Notes: a model not told the origin generated them from the sequence alone. DNA of 64,000 bases from Haloprofundus salilacus (GCF_020150815.1 NZ_CP083723.1:1860001-1924000), one strand, 5' to 3'; shown: positions 17,829 through 26,667, counted from the first letter of the stretch. Program-made: numbers and translations.

Positions 17829-19469
17829 CTATCGACGCCAGTACTCCGGCGTCAGTAGAACGAGGACTGGAAGAATCTCCAATCGACCGATCCACATCAG
17901 AAACACCATGAACAGTTTGCCGACGTTCGAGAAGTCGATGTAGCTGCCCATCGGCCCGACTGCACCGAACCCCGGACCGACGTTGCCGAGCGTCGCCGCT
18001 ACGGCACTCATCGTCTCCAACACCGAGATGTCGAAGCCGATGCGGGTGGTGTCGAGAAACAGCAGGAACGTCGCGACGAAGAATAACACGAGATACAGCA
18101 GCGTGAAGGCGTAGATGCCGCGAATCGCACGCTCGTCGAGGGCGCGTCCACCGAGTCGAACGGGGCGAATGGCCTCGGGATGCGCCGTCGTAAACAGCTC
18201 GCGGCGGACGGATTTGAGGATGACGTACCAGCGGACGATTTTCACCGCCCCGCCGGTCGACCCCGCGCTGCCCCCGATGAACATCGCCAACAGGAGCACG
18301 TACTGCGCGGGCGCGCTCCACGCGTCGAAATCCATGCTCGCGTATCCCGTCGTCGTCACGATGGAGACGACCTGGAACAGCGATTGGCGGAGCGACGGTT
18401 CGACGTTGCCGACGAGTATCCCAACGTACTCGGTGACGTACGCGGCGTCGTAGGTGCGACCGGCCGGAACCGTCTCGGGGGCGACGAGTCCGTTTCCGGT
18501 GAAGAGGAAACCGGTGAGAACAGCGGTCAACGTAGCCATAACGCCGACGTAGAACCGAAACTCCGAATCGCGGATGAATCGAACCGGACTGCCGCTGATA
18601 CCCCGCCAGATGAGTGCGAAGTTCGTCCCGGCGACGACCATGAACGGGATGATGATCCACTGGGCGGCAGCCGAGAACGCCTCAATGCTCCGCGCCTCCG
18701 GCGAGAACCCGCCCGTGGGGAGCGTCGTCAACCCGTGGGCAACGGCGTTGTAGAAATCCATCGACGGGGCCAACCCGCCGAGGTGAAGCCCGTAGAGCAG
18801 CAGAATTTCGAGGACGGTGAAGCCAAGGTACGCGCCCCACAGCACGCGGGCCGTCTCGGCGATTCGGGGGGTCAGTTTCTCAATACCCGGTCCAGGGGCC
18901 TCGGCGTCCATCAACTGCGCGCCGCCAACCGACAGCTCCGGGAGGATGGCGACGGCGAGGACGACGATACCCATCCCGCCGAGCCACTGGGTGAGCTGTC
19001 GCCACATCATGACGCCGCGGGTGTGACCCTCGAAGGAGATGTCGCCGAGGACGGTCGCCCCGGTCGTCGTGAAGCCGCTCATGCTCTCGAACAGCGCGTT
19101 CGCGGGATTGCCGAGCGTCGACGCAGGACGAAGCGCCGGAGCGAGAAATGGGACACCGTGGGCTTCGACGAGGTACGGAATCGCGCCGAAGACGGCGACG
19201 GCCAGCCACGTCACTCCGACCATCAGGAATCCTTCCCGCGCTCGGAGATCCGGTTCGGGGTCGAGTCGCTCCAGCCACGTGCCGACCGCCGCGGTGACGA
19301 GCATCGTCACGAGAAACGGCAGTATCGACTCACCGTAGTAGAGTGCGACGACGACCGGCAGCGCGAGCGGAACGACGAGATACTTCAGCACCGTCCCGAC
19401 GAGGCTGAGACTGGCGCGGTAGTCGACGCGGAGGTTCGTCGGACGCCAGCGGTTCCGCAGAGATGTCAC
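17829..19469 (-). CDS. trkH: TrkH-type potassium uptake transmembrane subunit (second copy)
   Basis: This second TrkH shows the same pore-loop series: GFTTTGATVLG, TTLPTGGFSPEA, TTTGYASMDFDAW and GNVGPGFGAVG. It is 546 residues if begun at GTG 19469. A longer version from a TTG at 19550 would add an arginine-rich stretch that looks non-coding; a GTG slightly upstream of 19469 is also possible. It differs clearly from the first TrkH, so it is a paralogue and not a recent duplicate. The upstream tandem-RCK trkA (19614-20951), in the same direction, is its likely partner. Confidence 0.9.
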   Translation of the reverse strand: MTSLRNRWRPTNLRVDYRASLSLVGTVLKYLVVPLALPVVVALYYGESILPFLVTMLVTAAVGTWLERLDPEPDLRAREGFLMVGVTWLAVAVFGAIPYLVEAHGVPFLAPALRPASTLGNPANALFESMSGFTTTGATVLGDISFEGHTRGVMMWRQLTQWLGGMGIVVLAVAILPELSVGGAQLMDAEAPGPGIEKLTPRIAETARVLWGAYLGFTVLEILLLYGLHLGGLAPSMDFYNAVAHGLTTLPTGGFSPEARSIEAFSAAAQWIIIPFMVVAGTNFALIWRGISGSPVRFIRDSEFRFYVGVMATLTAVLTGFLFTGNGLVAPETVPAGRTYDAAYVTEYVGILVGNVEPSLRQSLFQVVSIVTTTGYASMDFDAWSAPAQYVLLLAMFIGGSAGSTGGAVKIVRWYVILKSVRRELFTTAHPEAIRPVRLGGRALDERAIRGIYAFTLLYLVLFFVATFLLFLDTTRIGFDISVLETMSAVAATLGNVGPGFGAVGPMGSYIDFSNVGKLFMVFLMWIGRLEILPVLVLLTPEYWRR

Positions 19470-19613
19470 GAGTGGCACCCAGTTTCGGCGGCGGAAGTAT
19501 GAACGTAGTGGAACGCAAACGTGTCTCGTCGACGGAACGAACCCCGGCAAGAGAACGAAACTGACGGACGCGAACGAACGCTGACGCGCGAATCGGAAGT
19601 GACGGTGAGGGCG

Positions 19614-20951
19614 TCAGAGTTTCGGCGTCACGTCGTCGACGACTGCGATGTCGACGAAGACGACGACGTGGTCGCCCTGTTGGACGACGGTATCGCCGCG
19701 CGGGGTGACGAATTCGCCGCCGCGGGTGATAGCGCCGACGACGACGCCGGCCGGGAGATCCGCTATCGACTCCCTGATAGGCCGTCCTGCGAGAGCGCTC
19801 TCGGCGTCTATTTCGACCTCCAGCACCTCGGCCTTGTCGCTCTCGATGAGCGCGACGTTCTCCGCGCCGCCCTCGTGGGTGAAGCGCGTTATCTCCTCGG
19901 CGACGACTTCGCGGGGGTTCAGTCCAACGTCGACGCCGACTGCCTCAAACAGTTCGACGTAGGCGGGAGTGTCGATGACCGCGACCGTCCGGTTCGCGCC
20001 GAGACGGGTCGCCAGAAGTGAGACGAGGAGGTTCTTCTCGTCGGAGTCGAGCGCGGAGACGACGACGTCGGCGTCGCCGACGTGTTCGCGCTCAAGGAAG
20101 TCGGCTTTCGTCGCGTCGCTCTCCATCACTATCGTCCCGGGGAGTTCCTCGGCGAGGCGGCGCGCCCGGTCGTGGTCGTACTCAATGAGTCGGGGGCGAA
20201 GCCCCCGTTCTTCGAGCAAACGGGCGACGTGATAGCCGATTTCGCTCCCGCCGACGATGACGACTTCTTCGGGCGCACCCGGCGAGTCCGCGGGGGTGAG
20301 CGCGTCGGAAAACGCCTGCACGCTCTCGGGGCTACCGATGACGACGACGCGGTCGCCGGCGTTGATGACCGACTCGCCGCCCGGGATGACGATGGAGCCG
20401 TTTCGGAGGATGGCCGCGAAGGTGAGCGAGTCGAAGCGATCGGCCTCGCGGACCGTCTGGTCGGCGACCGGACTGTCGGCGCCCACCTCGAACTCGGCCA
20501 TCTGGACGCGACCCTCCGCGAACGGGTCGACGTCGCGGGCGGCGGGGAGACCGATGATTCGGACGATGGCTTCGGCGGCCAGCAGGTTCGTACAGACCAT
20601 GAAGTCGATGCCGAACGCGTCGCCGGACTGCTGCCAAGTGCGGAGGTGTTCGGTGTTCTTCACGCGAGCGACCGTGAACGGGTCGCTGACGGCTTTCGCC
20701 GTCGCGCAGGCGACGATGTTCGTCTCGTCGTTGTCGGTCGTCGCGATGAACATGTCCGCTTCCTCGATGCCGGCCTCCCGGAGCACTGAGAGCGACGTAC
20801 CGTCGCCCCGGATGGCGAGCACGTCCAGCGAGTACGTCAGGTCCTCGACCCGGTCGGCGTCCCGTTCGACGACGACGACTTCGTGGTTCCCGTCAAGGTC
20901 GGCGGCGATGCTCTCGCCGACCTGACCGGCCCCGATAATGATCACGCGCAC
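19614..20951 (-). CDS. trkA: TrkA with two tandem RCK units
   Basis: The 445-residue protein carries two full RCK_N/RCK_C units in one chain. The first Rossmann motif is IIIGAGQVGES (4-14); the second is VVIVGGSEIGYHVARLL near residue 232. RCK_C-like parts around 145-215 and 355-440 end with GDRVVVIGSPE and GDHVVVFVD. This is the classical length of bacterial TrkA. It would form a cytoplasmic ring under TrkH and respond to nucleotide state. It lies upstream of the second trkH, in the same direction. Confidence 0.93.
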   Translation of the reverse strand: MRVIIIGAGQVGESIAADLDGNHEVVVVERDADRVEDLTYSLDVLAIRGDGTSLSVLREAGIEEADMFIATTDNDETNIVACATAKAVSDPFTVARVKNTEHLRTWQQSGDAFGIDFMVCTNLLAAEAIVRIIGLPAARDVDPFAEGRVQMAEFEVGADSPVADQTVREADRFDSLTFAAILRNGSIVIPGGESVINAGDRVVVIGSPESVQAFSDALTPADSPGAPEEVVIVGGSEIGYHVARLLEERGLRPRLIEYDHDRARRLAEELPGTIVMESDATKADFLEREHVGDADVVVSALDSDEKNLLVSLLATRLGANRTVAVIDTPAYVELFEAVGVDVGLNPREVVAEEITRFTHEGGAENVALIESDKAEVLEVEIDAESALAGRPIRESIADLPAGVVVGAITRGGEFVTPRGDTVVQQGDHVVVFVDIAVVDDVTPKL

Positions 20952-21048
20952 GGCGCAGCCTCACCTCTGTTCATATCTTTCGGGTGTCGCCCGCCTACAT
21001 TTGTCTTTTCCTCTCTGAGGTCGGACGCGGGTGTGTCCGGCCGCCGAA

Positions 21049-21585
21049 TCACAGGTCGGCCGGCCCTTCCCGGACAGTGATCGTCACCGACCGCTCGCGG
21101 CCTTCGATGTCGGCGACGACGCGTTCGACGACGCGCTCGGCCTCCTTGACGACGAGCGGTTTTATCTTCTGAATCACCCAGTCGAAGGAGACGAACCTCG
21201 GCAGGTCGATCGCCCCGTGGGCGCTGTCGGCGTCGAACTCCACCTCGAAGACGACGCGACAGGCGGTGTCGGCGTCCGGGGGCGCGTCCGCGGGAAGTTC
21301 CTCGAGCGGTTCGACGACCCACCGACCCTTCGCGTCGAGCTTTCGGGTGAGTCGCCACTCGATGCGCGTCGGCGGGTGCAGTTCCGTCACCTCCGAGTGG
21401 GCGGTGTACTCCAGTTTCCACCACTCGAACCGAAGCGCGTACTCCGTTCCTGGTGACCCGTCGCCGTCGGCGCGCACGTCGGTGAGATACTTGGAGTAGT
21501 TCGCGTATCGAGGGAAATCGACGAGGAACTCGTACACCTCCTCGGGCGGGAGGTAAACGACCGTCGAGACGGCAATCTCGTCCAC
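21049..21585 (-). CDS. SRPBCC-fold (polyketide cyclase/START-like) protein
   Basis: The 178-residue protein reads VSTVVYLPPEEVYEFLVDFPRYANYSKYL at the N-terminus, the first strand and helices of the SRPBCC/ribosome-association-toxin-like fold, which builds a hydrophobic pocket. The C-terminal helix is [28 protein letters not shown] chose GTG 21585; an ATG at 21636 would add an implausible leader. Members bind lipids, quinones or other hydrophobic ligands, but the ligand here is unknown. The gene lies alone, 97 bases upstream of trkA in the same direction. Confidence 0.75.
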   Translation of the reverse strand: MDEIAVSTVVYLPPEEVYEFLVDFPRYANYSKYLTDVRADGDGSPGTEYALRFEWWKLEYTAHSEVTELHPPTRIEWRLTRKLDAKGRWVVEPLEELPADAPPDADTACRVVFEVEFDADSAHGAIDLPRFVSFDWVIQKIKPLVVKEAERVVERVVADIEGRERSVTITVREGPADL

Positions 21586-21807
21586 GGCGGAAGATGTAGA
21601 GCAGAGAGCGTAAGCGTTGCGGACCTGACGGCTCACGGCGACGCTTTCGTCTTAGAGCATCGACTCGAGCGCTCACACGTTCGTTGTCGTACTATGGCCC
21701 TGTGCAGTGTCGACAGGTCGTACTACGGTCCGTGTATCGTATCAGCAGGTCGTGCGACAGATTTGTGTATCGTGTATACCGGTTATGTGTCGTGGTACCA
21801 CCCAACG

Positions 21808-21823
21808 TTTAGGTGGGCCTAAC
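21808..21823. promoter_or_regulatory. Iron-type operator, distal copy, first siderophore-type binding protein
   Basis: TTTAGG-tggg-CCTAAC palindrome with one mismatch at the outer position, centred about 48 bases upstream of the ATG at 21864. It lies just upstream of the TATA-like tttattg (about 21833-21840). Confidence 0.68.
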
Positions 21824-21832
21824 AATCGACGG

Positions 21833-21840
21833 TTTTATTG
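21833..21840 (+). promoter_or_regulatory. TATA-like element between two iron operators
   Basis: ttttattg centred about 27 bases before the ATG at 21864, consistent with a leaderless transcript. It is flanked on both sides by iron-type palindromes. Confidence 0.55.
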
Positions 21841-21842
21841 GA

Positions 21843-21858
21843 TTTAGGCGAACCTAAA
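21843..21858. promoter_or_regulatory. Iron-type operator, proximal copy, first siderophore-type binding protein
   Basis: Perfect TTTAGG-cgaa-CCTAAA palindrome ending five bases before the ATG at 21864. It would cover the transcription start. The position relative to the start matches the operator of the iron(III) importer (4387-4402). Confidence 0.77.
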
Positions 21859-21863
21859 CGGGT

Positions 21864-23045
21864 ATGCGACGACGAAAGTATCTAGGGATCGGCGCAGGTG
21901 CGCTCGTAACGGCGCTCGCGGGCTGTTCGAACACGTCCGGCGAGTCTGACGAGTCGGGCAAGTCGAACGATTCGCAGACGGAGGGGTCGACGGGAACCGA
22001 CTCGGAAACGGGAACCGCCCAGAGCGAGTCGTACACCGTCTCCATGGCCCCTGTCGGTGACGTGACGTTCGATTCGGTGCCGCAGACGTGGCTCGTCTAC
22101 GAGTCGGGCTACGCAGATATGGGCGTCGCCCTCGGGCAGGCCGACGGTCTGCTCGCCGTCGGTAATAAAGCGCGGTACTACACGCGGTACTACGACGAAC
22201 TTGACGGCGTGAGCGTCGACATGTCGTCCGTCACTCAACTGCTTGGCGAGAGCGCCCAGATAGACAAGGAGCTGTTCTACGAATTGAACGTCGACGTGCA
22301 CCTCATCGACCCGAACTGGCTGGTCAGCGGCTCGGGCTTCGGCTTGGAGCAGTCCGACGTCGACGAACTTCGGACGAACGTCGCGCCCTTTATCGGTAAC
22401 ACCATCTTCCGCCGGACGGACACCTCGTGGCACGATTACCAGTACTACACGCTGTACGAGGCGTTCGAGAAGGTGGCGCAGGTGTTCCAACAAGAGGAGC
22501 GCTACCAGCAGTTCAAATCGCTGCACGACGACTACGTCTCGTCGCTGCAGTCGGAGCTTCCGGCGGAGTCCGAGCGGCCGAACGCACTTCTGACGTTTCC
22601 GGCGGGCAGCAACCTCGACCAGCCTGAGGAGTTCTACCCGTACCGTCTGAGCGACCAGGGGACGAATAAGAAGCAGTTCCACGACCTCGGCATCGGTGAC
22701 GCCCTCGATGGCACCGGCGTCGGCGGGCTCTCGACGAGCGACCGCGGCACCATCGACTACGAGACGATGCTCGAAGTCGACCCCGACGCGATACTCGTGC
22801 GCGGCCACGAGGACAAATCCGCCGACGAGTTCGCCAACACGGTACTCTCGTTCATGCAGCAACACAGCGTGGCGAGCCAACTGACCGCCGTCCAAAACGA
22901 GATGGTGTTCCGCGGCGGCCCCATCTACCAAGGTCCAATCCAGCACCTGTTCACGCTCGAACGCGCCGCGAAGGACTTCTTCCCCGACACCTTCGAGGGC
23001 AATCTGTTCGACAGGAGCGCGGTGTCGGACGTCGTCACCGAGTAG
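21864..23045 (+). CDS. Siderophore/iron ABC transporter substrate-binding lipoprotein (first copy)
   Basis: The 393-residue protein has a short basic N-region (MRRRKYLG), a hydrophobic core and the lipobox LAGC with the cysteine at 21, then a Ser/Asp/Glu/Thr-rich linker. The mature part starts YTVSMAPVGDVTFDSVPQTW, typical of periplasmic-binding folds of the BtuF/FecB cluster that bind ferric siderophores. It would sit on the outer face of the membrane and pass its ligand to the FecCD-type permease at 24487. Two iron-type operators flank its TATA element. It is clearly paralogous to the lipoprotein at 26688, sharing LYEAFEKVAQVFQ and TDYETMLEVDP-like stretches. Confidence 0.88.
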   Translation: MRRRKYLGIGAGALVTALAGCSNTSGESDESGKSNDSQTEGSTGTDSETGTAQSESYTVSMAPVGDVTFDSVPQTWLVYESGYADMGVALGQADGLLAVGNKARYYTRYYDELDGVSVDMSSVTQLLGESAQIDKELFYELNVDVHLIDPNWLVSGSGFGLEQSDVDELRTNVAPFIGNTIFRRTDTSWHDYQYYTLYEAFEKVAQVFQQEERYQQFKSLHDDYVSSLQSELPAESERPNALLTFPAGSNLDQPEEFYPYRLSDQGTNKKQFHDLGIGDALDGTGVGGLSTSDRGTIDYETMLEVDPDAILVRGHEDKSADEFANTVLSFMQQHSVASQLTAVQNEMVFRGGPIYQGPIQHLFTLERAAKDFFPDTFEGNLFDRSAVSDVVTE

Positions 23046-23190
23046 ACGCAGCGAAACGGAGCCATTTCGAAAAGACTGTCCTATCTCGTTCGATTCGTCT
23101 TCGCCGTTCTCGCCGTTTCTCAGCGGTGTGCGACGTTGCTCGGGAGTGCCTGCTCACACTCTCGGGGACGCCGCTCACTCGCCGTCCTCC

Positions 23191-23634
23191 TTACTCGCCG
23201 TCATCAGACGACACGTCGGAGTCAGACAATGCGTCGGAGTCAGACGACGCGTCCGAGAGCGTGTCGACGTTCCGAGAAGCGTCAGGAGCGTCGTTCTCTC
23301 CGGTGGTTCCGTCGCGTTCAGCTTCGCTCGGTTCGAAGACGCTGACGTCCCCGTCGCCGGTGACGACGAGATCGTAATCGAGGTAGGAGAATCCGATGCG
23401 AACCGTCGGCCGCTCGTCCTGATGACGCGGCGCGAGTATCCTGTCGAGCGCATCGGCGTCGAGAAACGTCCGAAGCGGCGGGAGTTCTCGGGGGTCGATC
23501 CCCTCTATCGCCGAAACGACGGTGACTACCGCTTCCGTCGCCGTTCCGTACTCGTCGAGACAGGCCGCGGAAATCGGGCGTCTCGCTTCGGTACCGTCGC
23601 CACCGTCTGTACTGACGCCACCGTCGTTGCTCAT
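23191..23634 (-). CDS. HalOD1-like output-domain protein
   Basis: The 147-residue acidic protein contains AVVTVVSAIEGIDPRELPPLRTFLDADALDRIL, followed by strands VRIGFSYLDYDLVVTGDGDVSVF. This resembles the halobacterial output domain 1 (HalOD1) found at the end of haloarchaeal signal-transduction proteins. A Ser/Asp-rich tail follows. I chose ATG 23634 because the frame upstream of it looks non-coding. It is oriented against its neighbours, between the first binding protein and the permease of the iron locus. No iron operator lies in front, so a part in iron sensing is speculation. Confidence 0.65.
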   Translation of the reverse strand: MSNDGGVSTDGGDGTEARRPISAACLDEYGTATEAVVTVVSAIEGIDPRELPPLRTFLDADALDRILAPRHQDERPTVRIGFSYLDYDLVVTGDGDVSVFEPSEAERDGTTGENDAPDASRNVDTLSDASSDSDALSDSDVSSDDGE

Positions 23635-23879
23635 CTCCGGCCCCCTACCGTGAGACGATCGCTCGCGAGAGGGTAGTGATGTCGAGACCCTTGGCAGCTG
23701 CGTGTCACAGGTGAATCGTCCGTACGTCTCTGGATACTTATATTGAATAGAATGAGCGTCAGAAAAACCGGCAATAACTTCCCCTACAGGCCTATATTCA
23801 CTATCTGTAGTATTTAAGCACTCTGCGAATTTCTGTATTTCTGGTATTCGTCGGACATTCTGTTCAGTCGTGGGAATAG

Positions 23880-23885
23880 TTTTAC
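23880..23885 (+). promoter_or_regulatory. TATA-like element of the DUF7344-like gene
   Basis: ttttac centred about 28 bases before ATG 23911. It supports that start over the in-frame ATG at 23887. Confidence 0.4.
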
Positions 23886-23910
23886 GATGGAAGGCGTAGA
23901 GTGTCATAAT

Positions 23911-24312
23911 ATGATCAAGAACCTCGGTTCACCCACCGAGGAGACGATCGCGTCGGGGATTCGCGACGCACGCGCGGTCGAGCTATTTGACGCGCTGAGC
24001 GATCAGTGTCGTCTTCGGATGGTCGACCATCTCGCCGAGTCGAACGGTCCCGTCGCCCTCGCCGATCTCGCTCAGATCGTCGCTGCGATGGAGACGGGGA
24101 CGCCCGTCGAAGGCCAGTCGGAGGACAGCTACCGGACGACGTATCTCAATCTCTATCACAACCACGTCCCAAAACTTGTTCACGCCGATGTCGTCGACTA
24201 CGACGAGAACCGAAAGACGATCGAACTCGTCGACAGCGCCGAACTCTCGACGCTGCTTCAGTTCGTCGTCGTGGAACGCGGACCGAACGAGGCGTCGAAG
24301 TGCTCGCCGTGA
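23911..24312 (+). CDS. DUF7344-like winged-helix regulator in the iron locus
   Basis: The 133-residue protein reads AVELFDALSDQCRLRMVDHLAESNGPVALADLAQ, a helix-turn-helix-like start, then YRTTYLNLYHNHVPKLVHADVVDYDENRKTIEL. That last stretch carries the HxHxPKLxxxxVVDYD pattern of DUF7344-type predicted DNA-binding proteins. An in-frame ATG at 23887 would add eight residues. It directly precedes the iron operator and permease gene, and it has half the length of the two-repeat protein at 10141-10791. Regulation of the iron genes is possible but unproven. Confidence 0.68.
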   Translation: MIKNLGSPTEETIASGIRDARAVELFDALSDQCRLRMVDHLAESNGPVALADLAQIVAAMETGTPVEGQSEDSYRTTYLNLYHNHVPKLVHADVVDYDENRKTIELVDSAELSTLLQFVVVERGPNEASKCSP

Positions 24313-24317
24313 ATCCT

Positions 24318-24333
24318 TTTAGGCAATCCTAAA
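24318..24333. promoter_or_regulatory. Iron-type operator of the siderophore permease-ATPase operon
   Basis: Palindrome TTTAGG-caat-CCTAAA, five bases after the stop of the DUF7344-like gene and about 161 bases upstream of the permease ATG. The distance suggests a long leader. It lies 49 bases upstream of a small open frame beginning at 24375. Confidence 0.73.
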
Positions 24334-24486
24334 AATCGAAGTTCTTTTGAACTGGCGAGACGCCACTGTGAGACATGACACGTCCGAGAGAGACCGGTAG
24401 GCGAGACCGGAGACGGTGGGCAGGCCGCGGACGGATGTCCCCCGGAACGCTGGTTTCCAGCGGACACCAGAAGGGGTGTTCGACAG
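24334..24486 (+). promoter_or_regulatory. Long structured leader of the iron permease, with a 40-codon upstream frame
   Basis: About 150 bases separate the operator from the permease ATG. A weak TATA-like tcttttga (24343-24350) lies about 27 bases before ATG 24375. From there a 40-codon frame (MTRPRETGRRDRRRWAGRGR...) runs to TGA 24495-24497, overlapping the permease start by 11 bases. It is very arginine-rich and may be untranslated. The leader also has short inverted repeats (ctgg-ttt-ccag and ggcgagacgcc). An attenuator or leader peptide is possible; so is plain noncoding leader. Confidence 0.35.
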
Positions 24487-25644
24487 ATGGCGAGTGACAC
24501 GCGGAGCGGCGAGTACGCTGGCACGGCGACGCAGAGGCGATTCGGATGGGTGAACGCGTCGCTTGTCACGCTCGCGGTCGGGAGTCTCGTCGTCGTCGTG
24601 CTCGGCGCGCTCGTACAGGTGAGTTTCGGCGCGTACTCGATGAGCATCGGGCAGGCGTGGCGGGCGGTGTTCGACCCCGCCGTGTTGACGAACCCCTACA
24701 TGCTCTTGCAGTTCTTCTTCGGCGACGGCGTCGCCGAGGCGGTCGCTGGCGCGTTCGGCTTGAGTACCGCCGCGCCGGAACTGTCCAGAGAGACGCTCAT
24801 CGTCTGGAACATCCGACTGCCGCGCGTCGTCGTCGGCGCGCTCGTCGGCATGAATCTCGCCATCTCGGGGGCGATATTTCAGGCCGTGACCCGAAACGAA
24901 CTCGCTTCCCCGTACATCCTCGGCGTCAGTTCGGGCGCGGGACTAGTGATTCTGCTCACGCTCGTCTTCTTCACGGGACTTGCCGTTTACCTCCCGATTC
25001 TCGCCGCGCTCGGGGGTACAATCGCCTTCATCATCGTCTACGGTATCGCCTGGAAGAACGGGACGAGTCCGGTCAGACTAGTCCTCGCGGGCGTCATCGT
25101 CTCGACCATCTTCGGGTCGATGCAGACGGCCATCTTCTTCTTCGCCAACGACATCGGCATCGTCCAGAGCGCCATCGCGTGGACGACGGGGTCGTTGACG
25201 GGGACCGACTGGGAGCAGGTCCGAATGGCGCTGCCGTGGACGGTGCTGTCGGTGGTGCTGGCCGTCGCCGGGGCACGTCAGTTGAACGTCCTTCTGCTCG
25301 GCGAGAAGACCGCACAGGCGCTCGGGATGTCCGTCGAGCGCGTCCGGTTCGCGCTGTCGGGCGTCGCGATTCTCGCCGCGAGCGCGGCCATCGCCGTCGC
25401 CGGAATCGTCGGCTTCGTCGGCCTCGTCGTCCCGCACATCGTGCGCAACATCGTCGGCAGCGACTACCGGCGGTTGGTCGTCGGCTGCGCATTCGCCGGT
25501 CCCGCGCTGATGGTCGGCGCGGACGTGGGCGCGCGCCTCGCGCTCAGTCCGGCCCAGATTCCGGTCGGTATCGTCACCGGACTCGTCGGCGGGCCGTACT
25601 TCCTCTACCTCATGCGCAAGAAACAGCAGTTGGGTGAAATCTGA
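24487..25644 (+). CDS. FecCD-family iron-siderophore ABC transporter permease
   Basis: The 385-residue protein has about nine to ten hydrophobic helices and the FecCD/BtuC signatures NIRLPRVVVGALVGMNLAISG, GVSSGAGLVIL and GFVGLVVPHIVRNIVGSDYR near the C-terminus, where the ATPase docks. It would homodimerise in the membrane to move ferric siderophores or a similar chelate. The stop overlaps the ATPase start (TGATG), so the pair is co-translated. Its promoter region holds one iron-type operator. Confidence 0.93.
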   Translation: MASDTRSGEYAGTATQRRFGWVNASLVTLAVGSLVVVVLGALVQVSFGAYSMSIGQAWRAVFDPAVLTNPYMLLQFFFGDGVAEAVAGAFGLSTAAPELSRETLIVWNIRLPRVVVGALVGMNLAISGAIFQAVTRNELASPYILGVSSGAGLVILLTLVFFTGLAVYLPILAALGGTIAFIIVYGIAWKNGTSPVRLVLAGVIVSTIFGSMQTAIFFFANDIGIVQSAIAWTTGSLTGTDWEQVRMALPWTVLSVVLAVAGARQLNVLLLGEKTAQALGMSVERVRFALSGVAILAASAAIAVAGIVGFVGLVVPHIVRNIVGSDYRRLVVGCAFAGPALMVGADVGARLALSPAQIPVGIVTGLVGGPYFLYLMRKKQQLGEI

Positions 25645-26576
25645 TGGTGGATACGAACATCTCGGCGGATTCGGAGACGTCGAATCGATCGAACGGATCA
25701 GAGGCGTCCAGCGTGGAAAGCGGGATGGGTGCGGTCGACGCCGCCGCTACCGACGACGCCGCCGACGCGGCTAGCACGACCGATGCGACCGAACTCGTCG
25801 GCGAGGACCTCGCCATCGGCTACCCGACGACGCCGGAACCGGTTGTCGAGTGCGAGTCGGTCGTCGTCCCCGCCGGCGAGGTGACCGCGCTCGTCGGCCC
25901 GAACGGGTCCGGCAAGAGCACGCTCCTCCGGTCGCTCTCGAACCAACTCGAACCCGAGCGCGGTAGCATCCTCCTGGACGGCCACGAACTCCAGACGTTC
26001 GGAACGAAGGAACTTGCACAGAAACTCGGCTTGCTCTCGCAGGAGAACGAAGCGCCTGGCAGCCTCACGGTCGAGGAACTCGTCTACCACGGCCGGTATC
26101 CGCACCGGGGCTTCTTCGAGACGGTCAACGAGGAGGACGAGGCCGCCGTCGCCGAGGCTATCTCGCTTGCAGGCGTCGATCACCTCCGCGACACCCAGGT
26201 CGGCAACCTCAGCGGCGGGCAGAAGCAGTTGGCGTGGATCGCGATGGTGTTGGCTCAGGACACCGACGTCTTGCTGCTGGACGAACCGACGACGTACCTG
26301 GACCTCCACCACCAGTTGCGCGTGATGGAGGTCGTCCGGACGCTCAACCGCGAGCGGGACGTCACCGTCGCCGTCGTCCTCCACGACATCGGGCAGGCGG
26401 CGCGCTTCGCGGACAACCTCGTCGCCATGCGCGACGGCGAACTGTACGACTGGGGACCGCCACGGAAAGTCGTCACCGAGGAACTGCTCCGCGACGTGTT
26501 CCGCGTCGAAGCCACGGTCGACGCCGACCACCCGACTGGACCACACATCTCGCCGCACCAGGCGATGAACGAGTAA
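25644..26576 (+). CDS. FecE/FhuC-type iron-siderophore ABC transporter ATPase
   Basis: The 310-residue ATPase shows GPNGSGKST (Walker A, about residue 84-92), LLSQENEAPGSLTVEELV (Q-loop), LSGGQKQ (signature) and VLLLDEPTTYLD (Walker B). A non-conserved acidic N-terminus of about 50 residues precedes the ATPase core, longer than in most FecE proteins. It is translationally coupled to the permease and probably serves both binding lipoproteins in this locus. Confidence 0.94.
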   Translation: MVDTNISADSETSNRSNGSEASSVESGMGAVDAAATDDAADAASTTDATELVGEDLAIGYPTTPEPVVECESVVVPAGEVTALVGPNGSGKSTLLRSLSNQLEPERGSILLDGHELQTFGTKELAQKLGLLSQENEAPGSLTVEELVYHGRYPHRGFFETVNEEDEAAVAEAISLAGVDHLRDTQVGNLSGGQKQLAWIAMVLAQDTDVLLLDEPTTYLDLHHQLRVMEVVRTLNRERDVTVAVVLHDIGQAARFADNLVAMRDGELYDWGPPRKVVTEELLRDVFRVEATVDADHPTGPHISPHQAMNE

Positions 26577-26632
26577 CGTCACCAGCGTCGAACGAAAGCG
26601 GGCGGTGTAAGATTCTCACTGCACTCCGTGCT

Positions 26633-26648
26633 TTTAGGCGCGCCTAAA
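26633..26648. promoter_or_regulatory. Iron-type operator, distal copy, second siderophore-type binding protein
   Basis: Perfect TTTAGG-cgcg-CCTAAA palindrome centred about 47 bases upstream of ATG 26688, upstream of a TATA-like ttacgtaat. It mirrors the arrangement at 21808. Confidence 0.77.
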
Positions 26649-26658
26649 ATTCGGTGCA

Positions 26659-26667
26659 CTTACGTAA
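26659..26667 (+). promoter_or_regulatory. TATA-like element between two iron operators
   Basis: ttacgtaat lies about 25 bases before ATG 26688, with an iron-type palindrome on each side, as at the paralogous promoter at 21808-21858. Confidence 0.5.

Noticed and set aside
17829-19550. TrkH start at TTG 19550
   Set aside because: TTG is a rare initiator and the added 27 residues are basic and unlike other TrkH proteins.
21049-21636. Longer SRPBCC protein beginning at ATG 21636
   Set aside because: The extra 17 residues do not look like the fold and the strand VSTVVYLPPEEVYEF normally starts a few residues after the initiator; GTG 21585 fits better.
21700-21800. Repeated words caggtcgt and gtgtatcgt upstream of the iron lipoprotein
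   Set aside because: Only two imperfect copies each with different spacing; not convincing as operators next to the clear iron palindromes.
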